In this document: piece after piece, positions 1-11,700 of the stretch
Layout of the letters: each line of letters starts with the position of its first letter
How positions within the stretch are numbered: the first letter of the stretch is position 1
NCBI GenBank assembly: GCA_025558075.1
Contig: JAHLKF010000005.1
Coordinates: 62,001-126,000 of the forward strand
DNA from: Gaertneriomyces semiglobifer
Taxonomy: Eukaryota > Chytridiomycota > Chytridiomycetes > Spizellomycetales > Spizellomycetaceae
Length of the DNA stretch: 64,000 nucleotides
Direction: 5' to 3'
The notes under the pieces: generated by a model
What the model was told of the DNA's origin: nothing
Databases searched by the model: none
Seen by the model: the letters and a program-made list of their open reading frames with translations, nothing else
Program-made: the position numbers and the translations under genes

Positions 1-2326
1 GTCGAAATAGTATGCACGCCGTTTACGACGGACGGAAACGGGGGGTTGATGGAACACTGCTCGGGCGGTTTCCAATTGAAAGCGTGTTTTCGGTTTGGGT
101 TTCACGAGCGGTGGTGGAGGCGGTGTTCCCGTCGGTGGGACGGACGACGTGAGGTTGGTTCCAGAACCGTCGTTTTCACGTGTTTCACTCGTGGATTTCG
201 TGGTTTGGGAATGGGTCGTGGGAGGAGTGGAGGGTGGGGGTAACTGTGAGGAAGGCACAAACGCCGGGAGTTGCTCGACTGTGAGCGGATTGGGAATACT
301 TGCAGGGGTTAACTCGGCCAAGGTAGCCTTCTGATCATGCGCAATGGTACTCGTGTCAACACCACCACCATTAGACATGCCATTCGCTTCTGCATTCGCA
401 CTCTTTTTCTTCTTTTTCTTATTCTTTTTATTAGATGTCGTTGTGGGTGTCGTATGTGTGGCTGGCACCGGCGGCGGCGGAACAGGAATATCAACCTCCT
501 CCACATCACTCGCTAGATCTGGCATATCCCTTAAATCAATATCCACAGTATACTGAATGCGACTCTCCAACATCTTCATCTCCATATCGATTGCAAGCGC
601 TTCCTCCTCTGCTCGCTGTCTCGCAAGTTGCTCTTCGGTATTATAAGATATCGGTTCGTCGGATTTGACAGGCGGCGCCGTCAATGCACCACCACCCGAG
701 GTAGCCACGCGCGGCGGGGACGTCGGACCAAACTCGAACCGTACAGCTTTCCGTGACAAAATCCTATCATTTTCGCTGGGAAAGGTGAACGGGACGTCGG
801 GATTGGGCACGGCGACAAAGGGATTCGCCCGCTGTGGCGCCGATAATGAGCCAGATCGCTTCTTCTTTTTCATAACATCGTCCTCTTCGTAGTCCGAAAG
901 ACAGCGGTCGCGATCGTCATTTTCTGACAGCGAGGATCGCGGCTTAGTCCATCCGAGCGGTGGTAACGGTGGGGGAGGAGGTGGAGGGTTGGTCGAAGTG
1001 GTTGTGTTTAAAGTTGCTGAAGTGGTAGAGGGTCGCAGTTTCTTTTTCGGAAGAGGTTTAATAGGTTTGTTGTGAGGTCCTAACGATACTCCGTTATTAG
1101 GTGTCAAGACAATGGGCATGGAACTGAGCGTCATTCGCTGGCCATTAACGGCAGCATCAGAACTTGCAGCAGCAGCAGCAGCACTGGAAGGTTCGGCTCG
1201 TGCGGATGGTTTGTTTGCTGTAACGCCGTGCGACTGTGGTTGTGATGGTTGCCGCTCTTCTTGCTGCTGCTGCTGCTGTTGTTGCTGTTTTTGTTGGTGC
1301 TGGTGTTGTAACTGTGCTTTTGCCTGTGCGGTGCGATGAATTAATTCCGGTATCGCAAAACTGCGCGGATTTTGGGTCTGAGCAGCTTCGCTTGGTGTCT
1401 GCGTGCTCGTGGAGACAGTCTCTACTCTGTGACATTGCGGGACGTGCGTTCTTGACGGGCATGCGATCGCACTGAGCTTGATCGCTGGCGGCATCAAGGT
1501 GGTGGTGACCGGTCCATCAAACTCGTCCTCAAACTTTCGGGGATGAGGCGAAGGCGGTCGTGGTGGTCCAGCACTGGCACGCTTCCCATTGCTATTCGTG
1601 TGAGCTGTCCGGGCCAGAGGAGCCGTTGTTGTTGATGTTGTTGTTGAGCCATTTGCAGGTGACGCGCCGTGGATTATACAGGTGGATGGCTGGGTTTGGG
1701 TATCTGTGGATATGAGTGGTTGTGGAGAAGAAGTGTCCATGGAACGGTTAGACACAAGGTGTACAGGTTGCGACGGTGGATCAATCTTGAGTCGATTAGT
1801 GTTGACGTAGCTGGAAGCAAGGCCTTTCAATGGCGTTGATTTGTCAGTGTTGGCTGGGATGTGGGTCCAATGGACGATGGATCGGTTGGTGGTCGCTTCA
1901 GCAGGGAGTGGGATATCGCTGGATAGGGGTGCCCGTTTGGAATGTCGCGGGAGGGTGGTGAAAAGACCTAGGGGCGAGGATTGGGAAATCTTGCTCTAAA
2001 AGAAACATGCGAGTTGAGTACATCAGCTTTGAGGACGGCGCATCATACTGCCTACACACCGGTGACACTTTTGCTTTCTTGTCAGAAGCCGCAAAGCGAT
2101 CTCGATCTCTCGTTTTCTTGCGTCCGAGAGCCGAATTCACTTTTCCCCCCAGAGTAGGCGATATGGGTGATGCAGAAGGGTCGGCACCGGATGGTTCTGC
2201 AAAAGGCGAGCGAGAAGTAGTAGTAGTGGTAGTATCAGACGGTCTGCTTGGCGACGAAGGAGAAGATGAAAAGGTAATGTTTTCGGTAGATGTTGGAGCA
2301 GGTTCTTTGTTCTGGGCCTGTCCCAT
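1..2326 (-). CDS. Disordered poly-Gln/Pro-rich protein, 3' end beyond window
   Basis: I do not recognise this protein. Exon 1 is 2326-2060 (starts MGQAQNKEPAP) and exon 2 runs from 1995 to the window edge without a stop, giving at least 754 residues. The 64 bp intron (1996-2059) begins GTGTGT and ends TTTTAG; it joins in phase 0, whereas reading through it meets a stop at 1898. The protein is low complexity: Ser/Thr/Pro-rich N-terminus, a Gln run near 1262-1290, an Ala run near 1168-1185, proline tracts, lysine-rich clusters that look like nuclear localisation signals (KKKKR near 865; a longer lysine run near 410), and one charged helical stretch near 560-640. A nuclear scaffold or transcription-related role is only a guess. 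An in-frame ATG at 2392 would add 22 residues; I prefer 2326 because the upstream part is a CA-rich repeat. Confidence 0.7.
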
Positions 2327-2385
2327 TGTGTGAGAAGCCTTGGAAAATCCTATGGCGGTGGATGGCGTGGGTGGGTAGTTCCTGA

Positions 2386-2440
2386 CACACACTCACACAC
2401 CAACACACCAACACAGACGCCAACACACACGCACACCGCA
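2386..2440. repeat. CA-rich microsatellite
   Basis: An imperfect ACAC/CAACACAC tract immediately upstream of the disordered-protein gene, probably in its 5' untranslated region or promoter. Confidence 0.75.
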
Positions 2441-2908
2441 GAGCAATATAACCAGAGAGGGTGTCCGAGTTGTTATCTGTCCCCAGGAGATCGTTTGTCT
2501 GTATATAGATCTAGGTTGAAGTGTGGAAACTCTATCACAATCTTCCCAAGCAGCCGCAAGATGTGATGGCGCGGGGGAATGTGGAAGTGTTCAAAGAGAG
2601 TATCTGTCACCGCATTGAATGCATGAAGTCTGTTCCAGAGTCGCTGTCGCTGTCTGTCTGTTGGCTGTCGCTGTCGGCCGTTCTCCCACTCTCTTTCTCT
2701 CACACTCTATGTAATCCCTCGTCCTGATGCGTCCACTCAATCCAATCAATCCGTTTCAACTCAATACACACCCAACCAATACACACACACTCTCTCTCTC
2801 TCCTTTCAATGATTCAACCCTCTCTCTCACCCGTCTACTAATACTAATACTAACCCAATCTGCGCATAACTCGCACACAAATTAAGGCCCAACCCGTTCA
2901 AACTATGC

Positions 2909-2929
2909 GTCACGTGACCCACGCGTGGG
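2909..2929. promoter_or_regulatory. Adjacent E-box (CACGTG) and ACGCGT palindromes
   Basis: GTCACGTGAC (2909-2918) is a perfect 10 bp palindrome and CCCACGCGTGGG (2918-2929) a perfect 12 bp palindrome; they share one base. CACGTG is the core site of bHLH factors such as Cbf1, and ACGCGT is the MluI cell-cycle box core of yeast MBF. The pair lies 583 bp upstream of the start codon at 2326. Binding is inferred, not shown. Confidence 0.4.
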
Positions 2930-3649
2930 GGAAATTTGGGAGTTTGTTGCATTTTGCATATTGAGAATATGAATATTGGAGAGACTGCCTTGATCTTTGG
3001 CATGCAGAAGGTTTCCTCAGAGAAGCAATCGTATTATTAAACTTTTAGAACGACGTTCAAAACCAGGTCGGTAACGCGGTGGTCACGACATCTGTGGCAA
3101 TTCGGCACATTCCAACCTAGGGTGCCTGTATGTGTTCGTTCCACTGCCGGTGCGACTAGAACCGTATGTGCGAGGACGATTCATGCGTAATGTGTAGGCA
3201 TGCCGGCCAATTGTCATCAGAACTTATGTTGGGTATGCAAGTATACACGGCAATATCATCAATATCAGATAAAGAAAAGAATGAAGATGACCTTGGGCGT
3301 AAGAACAGCAGTCTTACCCCAGCTGAGCACCTTCAATGTTGAACCCTTCCGGCATTGCTCGCCTGAAGTGGTCTCTCGCCCAACGGTTACCCCCCACCTT
3401 TCGACCCTTTCGAAATAATTTACTGTTTTTAATCACCCTATGAATTTACTCATCATTCCTCTGTTCCGTTTTACAGAAGTGGCCTCGCACACAGCAGGCA
3501 AACGCGCAGTTCAAGAACACCTCGCATACGGATTACATAATGAATACGTAAGCAAGGATTAAATAAGTCATGAGTATCACGTGTTCTTAGCACACCGGAC
3601 GGCGGACACAGGCTTTCGGACAGCCAACTTGGATCTGGATTGGCGAACA

Positions 3650-4130
3650 CATCTGTTCCTCCAATTCCTCCCAATTCCTCCCCATCCCATCCTTCCCGAC
3701 TTTTCCATCTTACAACCACCATGTCAATCACATCACCCGCCATCCGTTTGCCTGAGGATGCTTTGTTCTCTCCTTACAGGACCCTATCAAGCAACCGCCG
3801 AGCCAAGATTCGGTACACCGAGATGTAGTTCTGGTACCGCATACTCTGTGTCGATGGGTAATAAGTATAATGCGGGATTGCGCTTCGGTTTTGGTCATGC
3901 TGAAACCACTCGGCTCGTCTGCTCCCTCAATTCCTTCCCCTTCGACATATACTACCGTCACCATGTCGTCGACTCTATTGCGCTTACCCGACCAGGCTTC
4001 GGGCATCAGACTCATTTTCTCCCTACACACCCCCATCAAGATCAAGCGACTGCCAACACGAGACTCCCTACACCGGAATGTTATACTGGTACCATCCACT
4101 CGGTGTCGATGGAAGATAAGTTTGGATGCT
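3650..4130 (+). repeat. Diverged tandem duplication, unit about 240 bp
   Basis: Two copies can be aligned by eye. Copy A (about 3650-3870) and copy B (about 3900-4130) each have a CT-rich leader, an ACCATGTC start-like motif, a short reading segment containing RLPE or RLPD, a CTACACC/GTACACC block, then CTGGTACC and GGTGTCGATGG or TGTGTCGATGG, then ATAAGT. Identity looks like roughly two thirds. Neither copy is an intact long gene. It may be a decayed duplicated gene or part of an old element; I do not recognise the protein. Confidence 0.5.
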
Positions 4131-4149
4131 TGGGTTGGCTCGCCCCTCC

Positions 4150-4740
4150 ACGATCGAGCGATCCCTACCTACGGACGAGCTGGTAGCCATACATAAGAGG
4201 GCTTGCGGGAGGAAGAAGTTGGGAAATGGATCGTATCGCACTAGATGCATGCCCCTCCCTCATCGTCGTGGTCGGCAATAATACCCCCACCGGTGCTTGA
4301 GCCTTCTACAGGACATAGTCAACGCATCATTGAAAGGGCGAATGATGCGTTGCGTATGTCCACCATCACCACGAGGTATCTGACAAAGAGCCTGCTCAGC
4401 CTGGGGGGTGGAAAAACACGTCAACTTCGCCGAGTTGGCCACCGTGGATCACCTGGATTGGACAACGGGAATTTCGAGGCGCTTGAAGCAGGTCCTTGAT
4501 AAACTGAGGACCAAGCGGATGTCGACCAGGACATCAATGCCATCGACCTAGCCTTTTGGAGAGGTTGGCCGAGATTTAGAAGCACTGTCACCATCAGTAT
4601 CAACAGTACCGTGGGGATGGGACGCTCGCGTTCTCTGTTCCACGCTCGCGCCCTCCTGCTGCGTTTGCAGGTGTCGGCGTAGGCGTTGTTGCTTCTTCGT
4701 TGTTTGGTTGGGCGTCTTGGTCAACCCTTGTATCTTGTAT
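4150..4740 (+). pseudogene. Possible decayed coding sequence, family unknown
   Basis: Short protein-like stretches alternate between forward frames, interrupted by stops: one frame gives TDELVAIHKRACGRKKLG near 4170-4220 and FAELATVDHLDWTTGISRR near 4425-4480, another gives DVDQDINAIDLAFWRGWPR near 4515-4575, and a Gly/Val/Ala-rich hydrophobic segment resembling a membrane helix follows near 4640-4720. This is what a frameshifted gene remnant can look like, but no family is recognised and chance is not excluded. It directly follows the tandem duplication and may belong to it. Confidence 0.2.
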
Positions 4741-4800
4741 TTTTTATTACATGCATCTGTATTTTTTATTACATGTATCTTGTATTTGTCATTACACATG
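4732..4800. repeat. Three-copy 22-24 bp tandem repeat
   Basis: Three consecutive units of the form ATCTTGTATTTTTTATTACATG, with small differences in each copy, mark the left edge of the AT-rich block. Confidence 0.8.
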
Positions 4801-5520
4801 AATGATGCACTCAACAGGCCGAGGCCGCATCTTGTTGAACATTCCTGAGATTGGAGACCTCTGGTATGCATATACATATATTGAGTTGGATCTTGCAATG
4901 GAAAGGGTGGATCTGAGTTGGCTGTTACAATTGAGCAGAAAATTGACAGTTGGATTTGCTTTTAATTGGTTATTGGTGTTGCATAGGAAGATGAAGAGAA
5001 AGCAAGGTAAAGTACATCTATAGGAAGAAGAGGGACATATACACATGGCTGTTTGCTTTATTATGATTATTATGATGAAATACTGCTGGCATTTAATGAC
5101 CAAAAATATTATTGTCCATTGTTATGTTGGTTGAACCAATGAATAGTCAAATCATTTTTGACAACAGTCCAACAAAAATGTTGTGTGCAGTTTGGAGATC
5201 AATTAAGGTTGAATTTAGGGTTAGGGCTGTGTTAATTTAAGGGGTGTGCAAAGGAAACAGGCAGGAAAATGTCACACTTTGCAATGGCATTGAAATTCAA
5301 GTCCATGCACCTTTATCATATACAAATATTATATACAATAAACAGCTAATAGCCCCTTTGAAAGTGACAGCTTCTGCAAGGTATTTCATGGTGACATGCT
5401 CAAAACATTTCATGTTGACTGACAGTAACTAAGTACTAAGCAGTGACAGGGCACTTGCTGTGGTCACTGATTGTTAGAAACGTGTGCACTTGGGATATCA
5501 ATTAAATGGTGAGCAGAAAC
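4800..5520. other. AT-rich island, possible old insertion
   Basis: Base composition shifts to markedly AT-rich between the tandem repeat at 4732 and about 5520, where GC-rich sequence resumes. Open frames are short and unrecognised. An imperfect hairpin with CAGTGAC/GTCACTG arms lies at 5441-5470. The composition break suggests inserted or relic DNA, but no terminal repeats, target-site duplication or transposase was found. Confidence 0.35.
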
Positions 5521-5746
5521 GTCGCTCGTTTCTCTTCGTACTGAACACTTAATCACCAACGGCCTTTTCACCCTATAGCATTCCTAAGTCCGCCACTTGC
5601 TCTCAACAGGAAGCCTGCGCCAATCCTGAATACGGATGCGTGGTGTTAGGGTTTGACGGACAGCTACGTTTAGTAGATCCTTTCTCAGTGTGGATCGACA
5701 AAGAGGCCCAGTGTTGAATCGCATAAAGTGTTGATCTTGATCTGCA

Positions 5747-8700
5747 ATGTCCAGAAAAAAAAGGAAAGCAATGAAATTGACGGCGGCAACGCCTCAGAGT
5801 TCGCGTGTCACTGCAAATGCAGAGGGAAACGCGTCGGTCGATAATGTCGAGCACAGCTCAGGCCAGCGACGGCGACGGAGAGCGCGCCGTGAGGAAGCGA
5901 GGAAAGAGAGGAAAGCGAGGAAAGCTGAAGAAGCTTTAGAGAAAGAGAGAGCAAGTGGCACCGCGGCGGATCCAAATGATGACGACAACGACGAGGAAGT
6001 ATCGTTTGCTACGGAACCCAACGCCTGTGCGTCGTCGTCTGAATATGTACCCGGATCGTCGACGGCATCGCAACCATCCGCATCCATTGCAGCAACGCCA
6101 CGACGGCCCGTCGAGAGACAACGCGGGTTACTCCCTCTCGCTACACCTATCCCAATGAAAACGTCTTTACCCCGCTCCAGTCCCTTTCCTCGTCAGAAAC
6201 CATCCCCGGCATCCTTGGCTGGCGGCACGCCTAACCAATTACGCACAGAGCTCCTTTCTCAAACTTCACCGCCAAGCGCACATTCAACGCGCGTATCACA
6301 ATCGCCTGCACCTGCCCCAACTACGATACCATCGGTTTGCACGGCTTCATCAGCGTTTACGCAGCCGGTAGTGGCGAGTCCCACGCCGTTCCCGCCGCAT
6401 CTACAGTTTGGAACAACAAACCCGTCCGTGATACCAGTAGCGGCATCCACAGTCGCTTCCGCGGCAGCGACAACCACTCTTGCGGCCGCCGCGTCACCGC
6501 AACGACCACCGGCCATCCTCTCAACGCAGCAGCAAGCGGCATCGGCGCCGCACACACTCTCCGCAACGGCTGGACCACCTACACCTGCTCCTGCGATTAC
6601 ATCAACTTCCGTGGCCGGTGCCATGTTCGTTTCATCATCTACTGATACAACATCCTCACCTAAGCGAAAACGCACGGAATCAGAACCTGTGTCTCTGAAC
6701 CCGATGATGAATAGTAACACCCATGTAGGGAATATCAGTACGTCGAGCGCGGCCACGTGTGCAACAACTACTATTGGAAACATGGCTTCAACCTCGACGA
6801 GTCTGGCAGGTGGTAGCCATCAAGCGGGGCTAGCCAATATTCTGCAGTTGCTGTTTCAAGTGGCGCCTCCTGTACAAGGTCCGTGGAGGTTGCTTCCGCA
6901 AGGTACGGGTGGGAACGCGATGTATTCGGATGGTGTGCGGAGACAGGAGAGTCAACAACAAGGTAGTCCTATTGGACAGGCCGCCCGGCCGATTCAGGAC
7001 CAAACCATTACCAATCAAACTCTACAAGCGTCTCAGCCAACCCCACCTCGAACTAGCGGCATGTTGCCGGCCCAACGTCAAGTCACGGCCGGTCAAAATT
7101 TGCAAGCTCCATTCACCCCACCTCAAATCAGCCAACGTCAAGTCGCTGCCAGTCCAACCGTACAAACTTCATTCACACCACTTCAAATCAGCGGCATATT
7201 GCCGGCCCAGTCCAGCGCGCGACAAGTCGGGGCCGGTCAAACTCCCCAAGCTTCTCAGGCCACTCCACCTCGAACCATCAGCGTTTTGCCGGCCCATCGC
7301 CAAGGTGCTACTGGCCAAACTCTACAAACTCAGCCTACCCCACCTCAAACCATTAACGGTTTGCCGGCTCAGCGTCAAATCACTGCCAGTCAAGCCTTAC
7401 AAGCTTGGCAGTCCACTCCACCTCCAACCGTCAGCGTATTGCCGGCCCATCGTCAAGGTACTACTGGTCAAACTCTACAAACTGCGCAGTCAACCCCACC
7501 TCAAACCATTAGCGGTTTGCCGGTCAATGGTCAAATCACTGCCGGTCAAACCCTACAAGCTCAGTCCACTCCACCTCAAACCTCCAGCGCTTTACCGGCC
7601 CAACGTCAAATCACTGCCAGTCAAGCCTTACAAGCTTGGCTGTCAGCCCGACCTCAAACGAGCGGTTTGCCGTCTCAGTCTACCGCGCGGCAAGCTACAG
7701 CCGGTCAAACTCGACAACCTCAGTCCACCCCAGGAAATCAGGGTCAGAACCCGCGATATCCGTCAGTGAGCCGAACAAACACTCCCGTTCCACTTCCTTC
7801 CACCACACAACTCTCAGGCCCATTCATCAACGTACCACTGCTCGTTCCGACTCCTCCCTTCATGCCCGTCTCTGGATTCTACTCTCTCCCACAGACCCCG
7901 AATACCTACCCCACTATGGCCGGCCCGAACCCGCTGGGCTGGCCACAACCATACAACTGGGACGTCCTGCAACTTCTTTCTCAGCACGCAAGACAAGGGA
8001 AGGGTTTTAACACCACCGCTCCACAAATTTGGGGTGGTACCGAAGGCCCAGTGGTCACGCCAGCTCCCGTGCTTCCTCCGTATACATTGGTATCTCAACC
8101 ATCAATTTCTCAACCATCGCAACAGGTCGCTTCATCAGTGGTTTCTCAACCCATGAATGCGGCGAGTAACCCGTGGCTTCCGGTGTATGGACCGGGTGGG
8201 TGGCAGTACTGGAATCAACAGGCGCATGCACAACCCTTTTTTGGAGGCTCGTCACAAGGTGGATCAACCGCTCAGCTACCTGTTCGAGCACCAGTTGTCA
8301 GGACTCCAGTACAACCTCAACGTACAGCGTTCAATGCGTTAATACAAGCACACCAACCCGTTGTCACCGCGCAACGAACCAATATCAAGCCACCCTATAT
8401 CATTATAACATCCTTTCCTGGGTCTGCGGAACCGCGTAGCGCTCAGATACCTAAAGTCGAGGTGCCGCGATGTACGATTGCACCACCACTACTCATCGCA
8501 GAAAAGGTACCATCTACGAAACCACCACTCATGCCGCTTCCTCAGTCAAATGCTGTGGAAACACCTGCCTTGGATCCCGCGGTTTCGCGGTTACCCTTCA
8601 ATTTCGCGGACGAACGTTTTACCACGTTACAGGCTACAGAACCCGAACCTGACGTGGAAGGACATGGTGGTGATGTTGATGCTAATGTGATGACCGCCCG

Positions 8701-11700
8701 CCTGGTGTTTGATGGTGAAGCTCGTCCCCCACCTGCGCGTGTGTCTACACGGCAGTTACCTATTGCGTTTGCGGATGATGATTCGCAGTCAATGTCGTCT
8801 CAGCTGGCAGGTGGGGTTGGTGAAGAGCCCGTTGAGAGTGTTGGTGTTGGGTTGAGTGACAATGCAGCGGTTTTGCCTGAACAGGCAGTTGGTGTCCGTG
8901 AAGAGCCAGTCGAGAGGGCCAATGTTGGATTGATCGACGACGCAACGCCTGTGCCCCAACAGCCAGAGAGTGTTGTTGTGGAAGAGCCAGTCGAGAGCGT
9001 CGGTGTTGGATTGATGGACGACGCAGAAGAAGTGGATGCGGCAGAAGCTCTACCAATTGCGGACGTTGACGAACCCGCTTTGGTACGTGTAGAAGCCTGT
9101 TTTTGCCGTTCCAATACACATAATCGCTCATCTGTTGTGGTTTTGGAATCGTAAGGTTTCTGATGAAGGTGATAGCCTGATATCTCCCAACAGCCTGGTG
9201 TCAAGCGTAGTGGACATGGATGTCGAGCTACTCTATGAGAGCCCGATGACGAAAAGCACTTTAACAGAAACTACGGTGATAGACGTCGACGCAGCTGCGA
9301 CTGACACTCCGGAAAGCGCCTCTCGTTCTTCGCTTACCCCACCTACACCGGCCAAACCTCGCCGTATTTCAAGCGCTCCACTCAAGGGAATGACACCGTT
9401 ACGACCGCAAGTTCGGAAACAACTCTCCTCGCAGATACCGAGCCAGGGCGTCGTTGCACATGCTCCTCTGGAAGGCGCGAAGCCGGTACGGTATCACGTC
9501 GGGTTACCGGTGATCCTCAAGTCTGAGGATACGTTGGCGAGCATTCTTGGTGCAAACGCGGTGAAGCAACGGTCCACTACCGGCTTGAAATCCAGCGCAC
9601 GCGGTCGGTCGTCTCGTCGGACGGGTAAGCGGAAACTCGTTGTCGATGCGAAAGAACCGAGTACTACGACGAAACGGAGAAAATCAGGTGGTCGAGTACG
9701 TAAATCCGAGGAGAAACCTGTTAAGAAGGAAGACGTCCTGAGTCTCGCTAGTCAGTTGTCCAAAACCGCAGCAGATGATGATCCCCAAACAATTAACGAA
9801 GATGAAGAGACGATGTTGGCGTCGTGTTCGGAACTGCGGTGTTGTCGATGTGCGAGGGTTTGTACGTCGTCTAGATGGGTGACTACACCTCAGGGAGTGA
9901 TGTGCTTGAGATGTTATCAGTGGTCACCGGAGATAGACACTCACCTGAACCGAACTGCGCGTAGGGGTGTGACGCCGCATGATGGGTCTACGAAAGAGCG
10001 CTCTGCCGGGGTTCGACATGAAAGCCCTGGGTTGAGTTTGTCACAGGTGATGCATGACAGTGAGACGTTGGAGGTGGATGACGGTTCTGATGACGGGCCC
10101 GTTGGTCTTGGTCCGTTGGAACGGCCCATGAATGATGTTGCTTCAGCCAGCGTCCCGGATGTGCCGGCAGACGTTGCGAATCGGAATGTGGATGAGCACT
10201 TCAAGAGCCAAGCTCAGCGCTCGCTTTCTTCAGGCTCGAAACGACCCAGCTTGGATGACACCATGAACGAGTTACAGGGTTCACCCGCCATAGTCCCGGG
10301 TTGGGAAAGCTTGAATCAAACGTATCAACCGGTTCACAACGTATCCACCACATGCTACCGATGCACGACCACATCCGCTAGCGTGTGGTATCGAGATGGA
10401 ATAAATGGCATTACGTGCGAAGAATGTGACCAGACATGTATCCACTGCAACACCGACTTGACAGAGTCCACTTGCGAACCTATTCGACAAGTGGGAGGCA
10501 GACAAGTCTGCAAAAAGTGCTATACCATCGCGCGACGTAATACGAATCTCGCTTACAAGTATTGCGTTAAATGTAAAACACCGCGGAAGAAAACGGATCT
10601 TACTTTTACGAGGAATTACAGGTGTATAGACTGTCACAAGTGTGTTGGATGTAGACGTGCCCTGTTGGATTTCAATGACACGATGTGTGAGTCTTGTGTG
10701 GCGGGTGATGAGCAACGTCGCGGTGATGATATGGAATGCGACACTATGAACGGTGCTGCTGAGTCAGGTTCGACTCCTGGATTGCATGAGGAGGACGGGG
10801 ACGAGATGAGCGCAGAACCGTCGTTCTTCGATACCGATGTGGTGTTGGTACACTCGGATGCTGAGAGCGCGGTGGGGTCATCAGGACTACAGACCACGCC
10901 CGAGGTATTAATGACGTTGCCTCTGCAGCAAGCAGCGTCGACGTTGGAGATACTTCCAGTAACGGGACATGCAGTCATCGCACCGGACTACGACATGCTA
11001 CACGATAATACCTTCTCTGAAGTGGATGGGTCGGTGACATCAGTACCCTCTACACCATCTCTTGCGAATCCCTCGCCCGTTACGCCGACGTCAGCGTCTC
11101 CACCTGGAAATTCCGCGATGGGAGCGACCCTGGAACCATTGTCAGACAGTCCCCGCCGCTCTCAAGCACCAGCCGTAAATTCAGTCTTAAAACGTGATGA
11201 GAAGAACAAATCGTTGCCGATCTCGAAAACAGAAAGTGCTCCTGTCGGCGTATCACCCGAACCATCGCGAGATAGTTCCAACCCACGCCATATCACACCC
11301 ATCCGGCAGCGCGATAGATCGCAGAAAGTACGACCGCTGGGGTCGAAAAAGCGAACAAGGATCGAACTCGTGGTGCCCATACGACGAAACCTCGTGTCTG
11401 CTGTTCGCGGTGGAAGCATGTCGCTTTCGAGGCCAACACCGGTGGTCCCGCGGCGTTCCAGTTCCCGATTACACCGCGGAGAGAGCGTGGCTCCTGCGGT
11501 TGTCGTGCCCGTCCGACCGCCGTCACCAACGCTCAAGCATCTGGTGGCAGCTGTCTATGCACGGTTGAATTTCGATTTGGTCAATATACGCAGGGGTTGG
11601 GAAAAGGCGTGTCGCGAGGCCACTGGAAGGCCCGTGAGCGACAGTGAACAACTTCAATATTACCAGCACGCGAGGAAGACATATCACAAACGACATATGG

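Larger units (their letters stand above)
2327..5746. other. 3.4 kb gene-poor region between two divergent genes
   Basis: No intact gene is supported here. It holds a CA-rich microsatellite at 2386-2440, CT-rich tracts at 2640-2830, two adjacent palindromes at 2909-2929, a diverged tandem duplication at about 3650-4130, a possibly decayed coding stretch at about 4150-4740, a three-copy 22 bp repeat at 4732-4800, and an AT-rich block at about 4730-5520. These are listed separately. The last 220 bp are probably 5' flank of the gene starting at 5747. Confidence 0.6.

Noticed and set aside
1157..1462. Minus-strand frame with poly-Ala, poly-Thr and poly-Cys runs
   Set aside because: It is the shifted frame of the CAG/GCA repeats in the longer Gln/Ala-rich reading frame that spans the same DNA.
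3581..4186. 201-residue forward open frame
   Set aside because: It crosses both copies of the tandem duplication in different frames relative to each other, so it is not a consistent protein.
6259..6783. Open frames on both strands opposite the Pro/Gln-rich exon
   Set aside because: They are shadows of the biased composition of the giant gene and have no recognisable features.
6909..7769. Forward frame of 286 residues with LPVKPYKL repeats
   Set aside because: It is the alternate frame of the in-frame TPPQT repeats; the repeat in the main frame continues into a much longer protein.
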